Of a DNA stretch of 64,000 nucleotides, positions 1-13,949 are shown piece after piece (the first letter of the stretch is position 1; every line of letters begins with the position of its first letter). The translations under genes and the position numbers were made by a program. The notes under the pieces were generated by a model. The model searched no databases. It saw only the letters and a program-made list of their open reading frames with translations, and was not told where the DNA came from. This DNA is from Sinohyriopsis cumingii (lineage: Eukaryota > Mollusca > Bivalvia > Unionida > Unionidae). Location of the stretch: the NCBI GenBank assembly GCA_028554795.2, contig CM068827.1, positions 76,877,677 to 76,941,676 of the forward strand, given 5' to 3'.

Positions 1-259
1 TCACAGCATCATCAGGCATGGGTATCATCAGAGAAGTACAGTAAGCATCTGTCATATAGAGACATACAGTAGACTCTTTTCTTTACACGTGTCTATCCAT
101 CTGTCTGTAGGTAATTATAAATGACTTACAATAATCTTTAGCTTAGTACTGATATGGGATTATTTTGAGTTGAAATTTAAATAACCAACAAAAAGAATGG
201 TGAATAGTTGATTAGTTAGCAAGCTAGCTGGCAAGTATAACAGATAAAGTTGAACTTAC

Positions 260-330
260 TCTTGACTTTTGGGTCTTTCTTGTGGATTTCCTCATCTGGA
301 AAGCAAGGGTTCCAGTTCTTGTCACCTGAG
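260..330 (-). CDS. Myosin exon 15 (probable loop 2)
   Basis: 71 nt with acceptor cctcacag and donor gtaagt. In this reading it gives [16 protein letters not shown], then TRKTQKSR, a basic stretch as expected for the actin-binding loop 2. A second AG five bases further in would start the exon at 325 and give [13 protein letters not shown] instead. Both frames are open. I prefer the first AG for its basic charge and position, but not firmly. Confidence 0.75.
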
Positions 331-2805
331 CTGTGAGGTAAAGGAAATTGTATTAATTAATTTAGGGAAGGACAAAAATAGACATAAGAAAAAAAATAAT
401 TATGAAGTTTTTAAATAAGTACATAGTTTAGGGACCATGTCATACATTTGTTTAGGGACCATGTCATACACAAATGACTGAGTATTACAACCTCAACAGA
501 CCCATTTCACAATATGTATCTCGGAAGAGTTGACATTCCTGATGCCAATTAATAAAAATCAACATGAGGCTAGCACTGCTGGGTGTTGGGGCCCTGAGTG
601 GCCGAGTGGACTAAAGCGCTCTTCATTACGGATCACTGCCATCTCACCTCTGTCTGCGGCGGTTCGAATCTCAGATTCAGCCAGTGTGGGTATGTGAGAA
701 AGCTTGCCAGTAGCTTTTCATGGGTCGGTGGTTCCTTCCAGGGTTTTTCCCGGGTTCTTTCTCCACCATTAATTCTGGCTGCCATGTATAGCCTATCGTG
801 TGCTGAAAAATGGCGTTAAACCCCATAACAACAACAACTGCTCGATTTTGGTTGTTTACATTTATCAGGAAGTAGAGACTGGTGTTGGAATTAGTTGCTA
901 AAGTCTGAAAGAAATAGTCGTGTTTCCTATTTATCCAAATTTCTGTATTAACACAATTTGCTTGCTGGGAAACACTTTATTTTGGAATTAGATGGTATAC
1001 TGTCACAAAGAGACAAAAGATAAAATAATCTCTGCAGTTTTTATAAAATTACCAAGAACAAATCTCCAGATTATATAATTGATTTACTCCCACAGTCTGC
1101 AAAAGACTGCCTTATAATCTGAAAACTCAAACAGGATCATTCAATATCAATACAGAAACTCTTTGCTCAAAATATTGTGTATACTAAAATTTACTGATTC
1201 ATGGAGTGATCTGCCACAATCCATAAGAAAATCTTCATCTATACTAACCTTGGAAAAAAAAATTCTTCTTCAATATACATTCCTGTTCTTGATATAAGAC
1301 ACTTAACATGAAAGCACCAGCAACTATTTCATTAATATCAAATATTTTTCCATCTACACCTGCTCCAAAGCCTGATTTGACTTTGTAAATTAATATGCCC
1401 ATTCTCTGGATCTCAAATGATGCACCATTTTCTGTTTTCTTGTTTGTTTGTTTTTTTTGTAGTGTCGAAAATTCATTTCACATTATGATTTACACTGTTA
1501 ATAATTAGGAAAATTTTGAAATAAAAAAATGCATAACTTAAAAATAAATAAAGAAAACATATTTTAAAGTTAATGATTAATCTATCAAACATTAATGCTT
1601 CATTTCTCATACCAATTATCAACTTTGCTACACCTATTCATATGCAACAACACTGAAAGTGATGACTGCATGTTTCATTAACACATTAACCCATGGTGAC
1701 GAGTTTAAGTGGCAGGAGGTAGTAGCCTACTGCTGAGCTCTGTAGCATCAAGGTCATGTAAGATACACTAAAGTGGGTGGTATTATAGAAAGGTCGACAG
1801 ATGTAGTTCTACAATGATACCAAATAATCTGGAATTTCAAGGTGCACTACAAAATACAGAGGGAAAAACCTCATTTTTTGGAACTGATTTTTTTCTACCC
1901 AAAATTTGCCCATGGTCGAAATCCGATTTTGTGTCTAGATTTTAGACTTTTTGGTCTCAGATCTAAGGCAAACCGATCTCAGGTCTCAGATCTAAGGCAA
2001 ACCGGTATGAACTGCAAACAGACAGATGAACCTTTGCAAAAAGTAGGATAAGATAGGTATTTGGAATAAAGAGTTGTCTCAATACGAAAATAATGGGTTC
2101 GTTAAGCAAAAATAAAAAAAAAATAAAAAAATATAAATAAATAAAAGAAGTCTAACTTTACCCTTCTTCTCATGCGCGAGCCAAATAGGCGATGAAAAAC
2201 GATGTTTCTAACACAACTAGACTGTATGTTATCGGGAGATCACCTGGAAGTTGATGTTTTCGGATGTATTCAGAAATAGCTTTCAAAATGTGTTTCCTAC
2301 TCGATTTTCAGACGAAAACGACCAGGGGTTAATGTGTTAACAGGTAACTAAACTAGTATGTAACACGTGTAAAAGCTAAAACTAATTACCAGATTATAGT
2401 ATTGACCTTCATTTATCAAATACTAGTATCCGTGTTAATCTCTAGGAATGAAACACTGTAAGAAAACGGAGGAAGGGTCATCATCCTATGTGACTTATTT
2501 TTTGTTGGGGATTTAAATTTGTGGTTCAGGGCAACAATGAAAACCATGAAAACTGGTCCACCATGAAAACTGATGATAATACAATATATTGCCTGATAAA
2601 ACCATAACAATGTATGCAAGAAAATGTCAAGTTTTGAAGATTTGATCTGACCTGAAATACATTCAAACCTGTCAGTATCAGCCACTCATGGTAAAAGGCC
2701 AAAAATTGTCTTGATAAATATGTGACCTCTGAATGCAGGTTTACCTTTCAGACTTGGCTATTGAAGAAAATATCATATACCAAACAGTGGTGGTGGTGGT
2801 GGTGG

Positions 2806-2849
<44 letters not shown>

Positions 2850-5800
2850 ATTATTATTATATTTCAGGCAACCTGCAGAAATCTCCTATTCAAGGAATTT
2901 GCCTAAAACAAATGTATCATTCATAAATTCTGGCATATAAAGGTTTTATTCACAGATATTTTGAACATTTCAAACTATATAGTTTTCAGATAGTATGTTA
3001 AGGAGATGGCTAGCTCTACTTAAATATTGGATCTGGAATCTGCTGTCTCTTGAGTGTCAGGCATGAGGCAAACATAACCTTTCAACCCAGTAACTGAAAG
3101 GTTACCTTTGCTCAATGAGATACAATTCCTTTTAAAGCTGAAACATTGTTCTCAACATTTAATTATTTCTCAAATGTTCATCAGTTCTAATTGTTCTTGC
3201 AGAATTCTGGCATAGCATTTCTTGAACATTTTGAGGCAACAAAATATATAATCTGAAACAGTGACTGTCATATTTGCCCATTATCTGTTCTTGAATTAAA
3301 AAGAATAACCCAATGTTTATGTGACCCTTGAAATGTTCATCTCTGATCTAGAAATATATGCAATGAAGATCCAGTATGTGCTCTGATCTAGAAATATATG
3401 CAATGAAGATCCAGTATGTACTATCTGAGTGTTCCTTTTTTTATTCCATTGTAGCAATGATGACATTGCTAAAAAAAAATAATTGAAAACCAGTCTTCTA
3501 AAAGATGGTACAATGGATATTGCTGAATTATATCTAATGTACTATGGGTACCATGGCATTTATTTTTTTAAATTTAGTAATGCAATCCTAAAGCATATGG
3601 CAAATCTTAAGAGTATGATTGGAATACTTACCTCTGAAGATAAACTTGACTAGTTCATTGGTACTCATCTGCAACATCTCCATGACACCTGGGGGCAATG
3701 TGTCCCTGTTCTTCTCAAGCCATCCACTGGCTGTGTATAAAACCTAAAGCAACCAATGAAAAAGGAGTTAGAACAGGAGATAACACTCATTACAATTGTT
3801 TCTGCAAGATTGTTAGATTAATTTCATACATGTTATATCATATGACTCACTGTCCCATTGGAATATACACATATTATAAAGCTGTAAGAATTAAATCTCA
3901 TATATCATAAAGTGTACAAGCTACTTCCTTTTGGTCAAATAATGTGGTGCGTTAGTGTACAAATCAAACATTCTTTTACACCTCTCTCTCTCCCCCTCTC
4001 TCTCTCTCTCTCTCATAATCTCTAAAACTTAAAATTACAGGTTAGACTATTTCAATTACCTGAATAGGTTTGGTTTACTAGAGCTCATCCCTAATTTCCT
4101 GATCAAAATTGTTCTTTTCTTTCCTCTTTTTTTGTAATAATACAGACCTGATAGGAAGCATAGAAAAGTGGATACAAAGACGTTTTGCTGCTTTAACTAC
4201 ACATCTCTTGTTTTTTTTAAGATAAGCATTTTTCATAGACAGGGTTTATCGATTAAGGCTTGAAACCCTATCATAATATTTATGAGTAAAATCTGATGAA
4301 CTAAGACAATTAAGAATAATGGCTAGAAGGAAGTTCATTTCAATTAAGAATAATGGCTAGAAGGAAGTTCATTTCAATATGCAATCCTTATTCTCACCTT
4401 TCCTGCATAATGATGAATGGTGAACTTGTTATCATTGGATCGCTGGGATGGCTGATAGAATCCTTTCCCTCCAAAGTGCACATTCAGCTTCTCCACAAAT
4501 GATGCATCTGTACCCTAATAATACAATATAACATTATCCATCTGTGCCCTACTGATTTATCATTATCCATCTGTGCCCTATTGACACATAATTATCCATC
4601 TGTGCCCCACTGATTTATCATTTTCCATCTGTGCCCCAATGATTTATCATTATCCATCTGTGCCCTATTGACACATAATTATCCATCTGTGCCCCACTGA
4701 TTTATCATTATCCATCTGTGCCCTATTGACACATAATTATCCATCTGTGCCCCACTGATTTATCATTATCCATCTGTGCCCTACTGACACATAATTATCC
4801 ATCTATGCCATACTGATGTATCATTATCCATCTGTGCCCTATTGACATATCATTATCAATTTGTACCCCACTGATTTATCATTACCCATCTATACCCTAC
4901 TGATACATAAATAATCCATCTGTGCACTATTGATATATCGTCTGTGCCCTATTGATCTATCATTACCCATATGTGCCCTATTGATATATCATAACACATC
5001 AGTGCTCTATTGATATATCTGTACCCATCTGTGCCCTACTGATCTATCATTACCCACATGTGCCCCATTGATATATCATAACACATCTGTGCCCTGTTAA
5101 TATATCAGTACCCATTAGTGCCCTACTGATATATCAGTACCCATCAGTGCCCTATTGATATATCAGTACCCATCAGTGCCCTATTGATATATCAGAACTC
5201 ATCAGTGCCCTATTGATATATCAGTACCCATATGTGCCCTACTGATGTATCATTATCCATCTGTGCCCTATTGATATATCATTATCCATCTGTGCCCTAC
5301 TGATATATCATTACCCATCTGTTCCTTATTGATATATCATTATCCATCTGTGCCCTACTGAGACATCATTATCCATCTGTGCCCTACTGATGAATCATTA
5401 TCCATCTGTGCCTAAAAACTATTACGTAATTTGGCTCAAAACCACGGTAACTACTGTATTAGTAATGTGCTTACTACAGTTTGCTCTGCAAGGTCTCATA
5501 CTGACAATGGGCAGTCAGAGGCATACATGCATCATACCAAACTGAATAAATAAAATGAATAATAGTTCCTCAACTTTAATAATTTTCTTGTATGTTACTT
5601 TCACTATGCTTCACAAGTTTAAATTTGTCTATCCAAGCATTGTTGAACTTGGAAATGTAATATTTTTTTTATTTCAACAGCGTAACCAAAGTAAGTAGAA
5701 TGGTAAAGGGGACTAACTCCTGTAAATAATGACATGGAACACTTGAAACTGAATTCTTTAGAAGACCCATCAATGTAAAGCCACACACAAAATCTGGTTC

Positions 5801-8800
5801 AAATCCAACAAACCTTCATAAATATATCCTACAGAAACCACACAGGAAGATGGGCAGCAAGGCAGCATAACTCCTGTAAGTAATGTTGCAGAATGCCAAA
5901 AATCAGAGCAGCTCTACATATCATATTCAGTTGAAATCCAACAAAACATTATAATGCTGTGCTTTAAAACCAAAATCAGAAGGACAGTTACTCAACAAAT
6001 TTACTCCTGTAATTCATGCTATAGAACACAGGAAATACAACTCATTCAGGTCTTATCAATATAAAGTACCACGTCAAATTTGTTCGAAATCCAAAGAACC
6101 TTGCCAAAGACATGCTGTGCTAACTAATTCATTAGTATGAGCAATCAGGGGCCATAACTCATGTAAGAAATCTTATGGAATGCCAAAAATCTTATATATA
6201 AAGCTGAATATGAAATGTGGCTGAAATCAAATAGTACTTGGTTATGTTATGCTGCACAAACCAAAGCCCAAATGATGGAGAATTATTGGGCACAATTCTT
6301 GTAATTAATGTCCTGGAAACCAGAAATCAAACTCATTCAAGATCTCATCAATACAAAGCAACACATCAAATCTAACAAAAATCCAACAACTGCTAGAAAT
6401 GTTATCTTGCGGAAACCAGATTGTTGATGGGATTGATGGACACCTGGATGGATGTATAGCCTATCGTGCTGAAAAATGGCGTTAAACCCCACAACAACAA
6501 CAACAACAACACCTGGATGGACTTATGGACAGATGGACAACATGTATGCTAAAGGACTCCTTGGACCCTGTCAATTAGGCACTAATAAAATGAATTCAAA
6601 CTAAGCACAAACTAGTTAAATGTACAGGATGAATAGAAATTAAATAATGTTAATATTATAGGCAATGTTCAGTGTAACGTCTTGAAAGGTGAGACAAGAA
6701 ATGAAAAACTATACTTAAAGAATGGTATATCATACCTTTGGAAAATGACTCTCTTCATCAAGTAGGGACAAAATGCCGATTGGTTTTGCAAGAAACAGGT
6801 CCTGAAAGTAACAAGAGGCCCAATGGGTCTGACATCACTCATCTGACTCAAATAACAAAAAGGTTTGTGTAGTACTGTAAGAATTAAATCCTATGTAAAT
6901 TATATATCAAGAGATTTTTTTTACCTATTTTATTAAAATAAATCTTTAAATGATCAACATTCATAGTTTCTTCCTTATCCATTATCTTGAGGATATAGAC
7001 CTACATATCAAGTTTTATCAAAATTGGAAAAGAAATGAAGTTTCTATTTCCAGAGAGGTCACAAACTCAGCTAATCATATGCAAGTTTTTCTCTAATATC
7101 AGCAGATCTAATTTATCAGTGATTCTGTCAAAGACAATGGTGATATTTGCTTATTTATTTTTCAATCTAAAATTCTGCAACAAGATTAACCAATCAGATG
7201 CAAGACAGCATACATGAATAAGTTTAAATCTTGCTAATTATCAGATTCATTCAACATCATTATGATATGAGACTCTTTCACAAGTCTTTTCAAAATTTGA
7301 TCAGAAATATGGTTCTTAGTGTGTTGACAAACACAGCCAATCAGAAGTAAGATCACTTCATTAATATGCATGAATATTATTCATGACTGTACTCATCTGA
7401 AATCTCATTAATTTAAGCCAATTTACAAAGAATCAGACCATAAATACAGTCTCCAGAGTGGCATAAGATCAGCCAATCATTAAAATGCATGGATCTCACT
7501 CATTATGAAATTTATGCAGAATTTTTGATCATATAATTACAAATCCCATGTTTGGTCAAAATCAGATCAGAAATATGGCTTCCAGACTGGTAACACATTT
7601 ATTCAATTAGCTGCATGATAACCTCAGTAACATGCATGGACCTTTCTCATTAATGAACTCATCTGAGATAATGATAATATAAACCTATATTCCAAGTTTG
7701 ATCAAAATCAGATTAGAAATATGGCTTCCAGACTGGTAACACATTTATTCAATTAGCTGCATGATAACCTCAGTAACATGCATGGACCTTTCTCATTAAT
7801 GAACTCATCTGAGATAATGATAATATAAACCTATATTCCAAGTTTGATCAAAATTAGATCAGAAATATGTCATCTGCAGTGGCAGTGAGCAGCTGCTGAT
7901 GGATAGATAAGTGATGATGCCTGTCATAACTTAAATTAGCAATATAGCCAGGTAAACTAAAAACTAAATTTTATATAAGAGTTTTTTATTGAATTATTCT
8001 GGAAGCTAAGAATTATAAAGATATATTTTAATAATCTTTCTTCTTCCTTCTCCTCCTCCTCTTACTACATCTTCATCTAAAACTACAGCTGCTGTTTCTG
8101 CTGCTAGCATAAGGATGAAAATTTCAATAACAATTATGTCAAGGTCAATAACAACTGTAATAATCAGAATCATCTTGCTGATGATGACAAATTCTGCACA
8201 GTAAGCAAATCTTTGTAAATTAAAACCCAAGGCACTAAATAACTTATTGGGAAATGAGAATTAAAATATAGACACTAATATATATTCACTAATTTCCACA
8301 TCATACTAATTCATGCTGGTTTTATGCTTGCTATATATAAAGAATGATTTCAAACATCCAATGAACAAAATCAAAACTAACCCTTGTATAACACCTGATA
8401 CTGAAGCATCAAAAGTCATTTTCTATTTCTATTTAAGTACCAAAGGAAATGTCATTTTCTATTTCTATTTAAGTACCAAAGGTAATGTTATTATCTGTTT
8501 CTATTTAAGTACCAAAAGTAATGACATTTTCTATTATAATACTTGAGGAAAAAAACAAAAAAAATTATAGCACTTAAATAAAACCATATTTTCAAAAAAA
8601 GACAGTAGATAAACATGAAAGTAACTGAATTCACATTAATCATGAAATAAATTAATTAGACCACAATTTTAGCCACATCAGTTCACTTTATGTTACAAAA
8701 AACCCAGGAATTTCATATGATCACAAAATAATACAAAAAGTAACACATTTTAGTTTCTGTAAACTGCTGATGAAACTTGATGACACAAAGTAGTACAAAA

Positions 8801-11800
8801 AGTAACACATTTTAGTTCCTGTAAACAGCTGAATGAAACTTGATGACACAAAGTAAATACATTAAGATGCCTCTAATGTCATGGTTCAAAGTGACATTTC
8901 ACAAAACTAAAGCACTTTTCAAAGACAACGTTTTTTAAAGTACCATAACTATCGGTAATTGCACCTGAACTTAAGGAGACTTTTGATTATCATGTGTAAT
9001 AACCCTCAATTTCAAATCAAAGCATTCAATTCTGAAAACGGAACTTTGCAAAAACTTTTGTGTTGTAGACCTGGGTGAAGATAATGCAGACTACGGGACA
9101 TGAAGGCAGCTGGAAGAGTGAAAAAGTAGGGGTGAAATGATGTCAACATCAGTTTGGGAGCTGGAGTCTTGTCTAAGTTTCCAGTCCTACTTGAGTTTTC
9201 AAGTAATACAAAAATATTTTTAATTCATTCTTATTATTGATATTTTATTCCTTTTTGTGGACTGCCTTGGTGACCTAGTGGTTACAGCATCCACCTCCGA
9301 TGCAGAAGAATGTGGGTTTGAACCTCAGTAGAGTCATATCAAAGACTTATACAAATTTTACTAACAGCTGCCCGGCAATGAGTTCAGCATTAAGAGGTTA
9401 GTGTTAGGACTGGTCGGCCTGGTGTCAGGATGATGTGTATGGTTTAACATGATGCTACATGTCTGGGGTATGATGCCCCAGTGCTAGACATCACTATAAA
9501 CTGCCACAATGTAGACATCATAGCAATATGACTGAACAATTGTTAAAGCTACATTACAAATCCAAATCACACACACACACACATTTATTTTGTGCTTTTC
9601 ATTCTTAGGATGGAACTTAAAAACACTTTCAGCCATTGATCCAATGTCAATTTCCTTTAAAAAATAAACAACACAAAACAACAAAACAAAACTCACAGCA
9701 CTTTACTTACTGCTTGGCCCTCTAACCCTGATATATCTTTCAGGGCAGTCAGATTTAAAAATATACTTCTCATTGCAAAATACTTTAATTTCATTTTATC
9801 AGCCTTCAAAGCCCAGCCAAAACATCATCCAAATTTTAAAAAACAAAGGTTTGCTACAAAATCCCAAATAAGGCTGAGTATAAATGATCACAGAAGTGAC
9901 CCAACCTGAAGTCCTATAGAATATGTATAAAGCACAGATGCACAATTCCAGGAAGACTTAAGTTTCCCATAATTTAATGGATCTTATTATTTTTACTTAA
10001 TATTGTTATCAGTAAAAACATTTTTCCAATTATGCACATCTGTTTCAAAATGTAAGCACTTTTTCAAGGCTTTTTTGAGTGTTTTCAGCCACATGTCCAG
10101 TACTTTTCAGAGCTGCTCTCACATTCCAGCACTTTTCAGGGTACCCACCAACATTCAAGCATTTTCAGGATTATACAAACCCAACGTGTGATCATAATAA
10201 GTGGACATAACATGGGTTCAATATTTCCAAAATAAAACTGGGGTTTATGAAATAACGTTTCATGTCCTGTAATAAATAGAATTTATTTAATAACAGCAGA
10301 TAAAACTACTATCAGATTGAGAAAATACTCACAAGCAGGGGCTGGTTGTCTATAAACTTGATCTCTTTCCAGTCAACTCCTTCTTTAGCATATTCCTCTT
10401 GTTCCAGTTTGAAGACGTGCTGAAAAGGAAACAAACATATACAACATTCAATTGTAAATATGTAAATTACACAAATTTTTCTAATGAATTTATTTATCTT
10501 TATTATATTTTATTTTTCTTCTCAACTAAACAAACTTTCAAAATGTCTAAAATCACTAGTTCTGATACTGAAGTTATCCAAATGAAATTAAACTCAGACC
10601 TTATTAGAGTCCAAAACTATGCATAACAAAATAGGATGGTAATTAAAGAAGGTAAAACAAAATGTATGATTTTGGGGACATCACAAAAGCTACACAAGTC
10701 AGGGAACCCAGAACTATCTCTTGCACTAAATAATCATCCATTAGAAAATGTCAAACATGAAAAGTTTGTAGGTGTAACCGTAGATAATAATTTATTATGG
10801 AATGACCATATTGATAAGCTTTGTAAAACACTGTCATCCAAAATTGCCCTACTCAGCAGAATCAAGAAATATTTACCTATGGAAACTCGAAATATATACT
10901 ACAAGTCATATATCCTTCTAACAATGGATTATTATTCAACTGTATGGGAAACTCTGCAATCTGAGCTTGACAGGATTTATAAACTTCAGAAACGAGCAGC
11001 ACGTGTAGTTTTAGATGCATCTATTGAACATCCCTCAAAAGCATTATTTACAGAAACTCAATTGCTTCACAATATATGACAGGATAGATTTTCACAAGGC
11101 AGTTCTTTTATATAAATGCCTACATGGAATGGCACCAGAGTATCTTCAGGACTTATTCAGGCCTTTTTCAACACACTACCAGTTGAGATCAATATCACAT
11201 GGAAACCTTCTAGCACCAAAACCAAGAACAGAGCAATTTAAAAAGAGCTTCCAATACTCTGGTACAGTTCTGTGGAACAAGCTTCCACTACATGTAAAAT
11301 CTGCTGAAAATATTAGAGTATTTAAGAAGAGATATCAAAAGCATGTATGTGCTTCTAACAGATAACGGAATTTAGTATTTTAATACTAAACATGTTAAAA
11401 TAAACAGCAAGTATTGCTATCTTCATATAATGTGCATTGTTATACTCTCTGTAAGAGGGCCTCAAGGGAGAAATGTCCTTGACTAATGAGTCACCCTCTA
11501 TAAATAAAGCATTATTATTATTATTATTATTAATACTAATATTATTATTATTATTATTTTCCAAAAATAAGAGTAAATTCTTTTGTGACATTCAATTGTA
11601 TATTGACCAGCTCAGCTGTACTGTCATCTCTGTCCTACTCATGTGTGAATACTGTTGTAACTCATACTTTTTAAGTGCCATTAAAGTTTTCACAATATTT
11701 TATTCTGGCATGGTAGTGTCATGAAACTATCACAAAATTATGAACAAAATACAAATTGACGTAATTTCTTTGTTATTTACAAAGTAGAATATCCTCACAT

Positions 11801-13911
11801 GCCATGCTTTGTAACTAACAACAAAATGAAGGATGTTTTTTTTCCAACACAAGGGATTACAGTTGTGAGTAATGTTCCAAGATCAGTATTTGATACGGCA
11901 CTGTATTTCTTTACAAAAATATTTTTCTTCTCTTCACATGTTAGTTTAATGGCCATAGAAAATCACAACGCTGATACATCACCGGACACTATTAATTGAT
12001 GTTGATTAAAACTTTCTGATTCATATGTCCATACTGATGTCATCAGCATTTTAATCACCTGTATTAAGATCTTTTTTCATCACATAATTTTAATGTGAAT
12101 TACTTGCAGTGAAAACTAGAGCAATTAGTAAGGGGTACATTGTAAAGGTCCCCACTAACTTAGTATGCTTAGAGGGGTTTCAAGAAGAGGAGCTTGCGTG
12201 TTGTGAAATAAGGAGGAATGGGCATTCACTCTAAGGTCATATTGTTCCAGATCATGATGTGGAATACTGGAAATCCAATTCTTCAAAGTGTCTCCTTATC
12301 AAGCTGCAGGTCAAATCTGGTTAAAGTCAAGTGTCAAAACCAAAATCAGGAGGGCAGACAATCTGGGGAATATAATTCCTGTTATCATCTTCTTGTTTTG
12401 GGTTTAGTGCCATTTGTTCAGTGGATGATTGGCTATACCTGGAAGCCTGCATAACTGGAGCAAGAAGAGCCAAGGGAAACCCTGGTAAAACAAACTGACC
12501 ATTATGAAGCTACTGGAAAACTTTTTCACACATCAACATTGTCTGAGCTTGGGACTCGAATCCATGAAGACAGAGGTGAGATGACAGTGATCAGTAAAGG
12601 CCATCATGTAATTATCATGGAATTCTAGTAATCAAAGTAAGTCAAGGTCTTATTAAAATAAAGATGCACACCAAATTTGGTTCAAATATGAAAATACTTC
12701 TAATCATAATAATGCAAAAACCAAATTCGGAAGAATATGAAATCAATGGGCATAATACCTGTCAAATAAAGTAGTGGAATGTTGTACATCTAACTTATTT
12801 AAGGTCTCATCAACTTAAACCTGCATAAAATCTATTACTGATGTACAACAATTCTTGGTTAAATAATTTTGCCGAAATAAAACCTCTGGAGAATGGACTA
12901 GGGGGCATAACTTCCATATGTCCTTAAAGGATGGAAATTGAATTTGTTCAAGAATTAATCAATAAAAAAATATTTACAAAATAAATTTTAAATACAATAA
13001 ACCTTTGGAAAGGTTCTGCTGCAATCACGTTGTAGAATGTATTGTCTATTTATGTCTTAATATGATGAAACATGAAAAAACATCAACCAAATCTTTAATG
13101 CTTAATTTGTATGACTTTGACCTTAAACCTAGGGTAAAACTGGTGAGCAAACATGTCACAGAATGAACTGTCTTTCTTTAATAATTTCTAATTCCAAATA
13201 TATGCTGTGAATCCATCATGGGATTTAGGAAATACATGCAAATGGAAAATGACAGCAAAAATCTGAAAACAACAAATTGAAGCCACTGCCATCACTATTT
13301 CTTTGTAATGATTCCACCCAAGTACAGTAATCCATCATGGGGTTTACGAAATATAAGCAATGTATAAACTTATGCATGTTTCTATGACAATGACCTTGAC
13401 TCTAACATCAAAGAGACAAGAAATCAAGTTGCACAATTAATTGTCTTAGCTTCAGAATATAATTCATATTATTTATTATAAGAATCTATTGAAAGGTTTA
13501 GAAAATATTGAAAAATTTAAAAAAATCTTTCACCAAAATCTTAATAAAAAGTTTCCATGACTGTGAACTTGACCCTAAGATCAAAGAACAAGCAAACATA
13601 TTTCATGAAGATTCAAGTCATGTATATGGGAATCTATCAAGTGGTTTAGGAAAATAAGCAAATGAGGAACATTAACCAAAACCTGAAGAAACTACTGACA
13701 TCACTGCCTGTGACAGAAAACTGACTACTATATATCACTTCCAGTTAAAATGGGCTTGATAAAAAGCTCAATTAGGGGCCACTAATTAATTGTGTTTTCT
13801 ATCCCTCGGTAGACCACAAATATTGTTCTGTGCTATCCGTTGGGTGTACAATTGTGTACCACTAATGCCATTGGATTTTGTGACAGTAGGTGTCTTACAG
13901 TTCTTTTTCTC

Positions 13912-13949
<38 letters not shown>

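Noticed and set aside
598..819. 73-residue plus-strand ORF, and similar ones at 22322-22513, 40148-40333 and 54740-54946
   Set aside because: All lie inside SINE A copies and share the element's sequence, with no coding signature.
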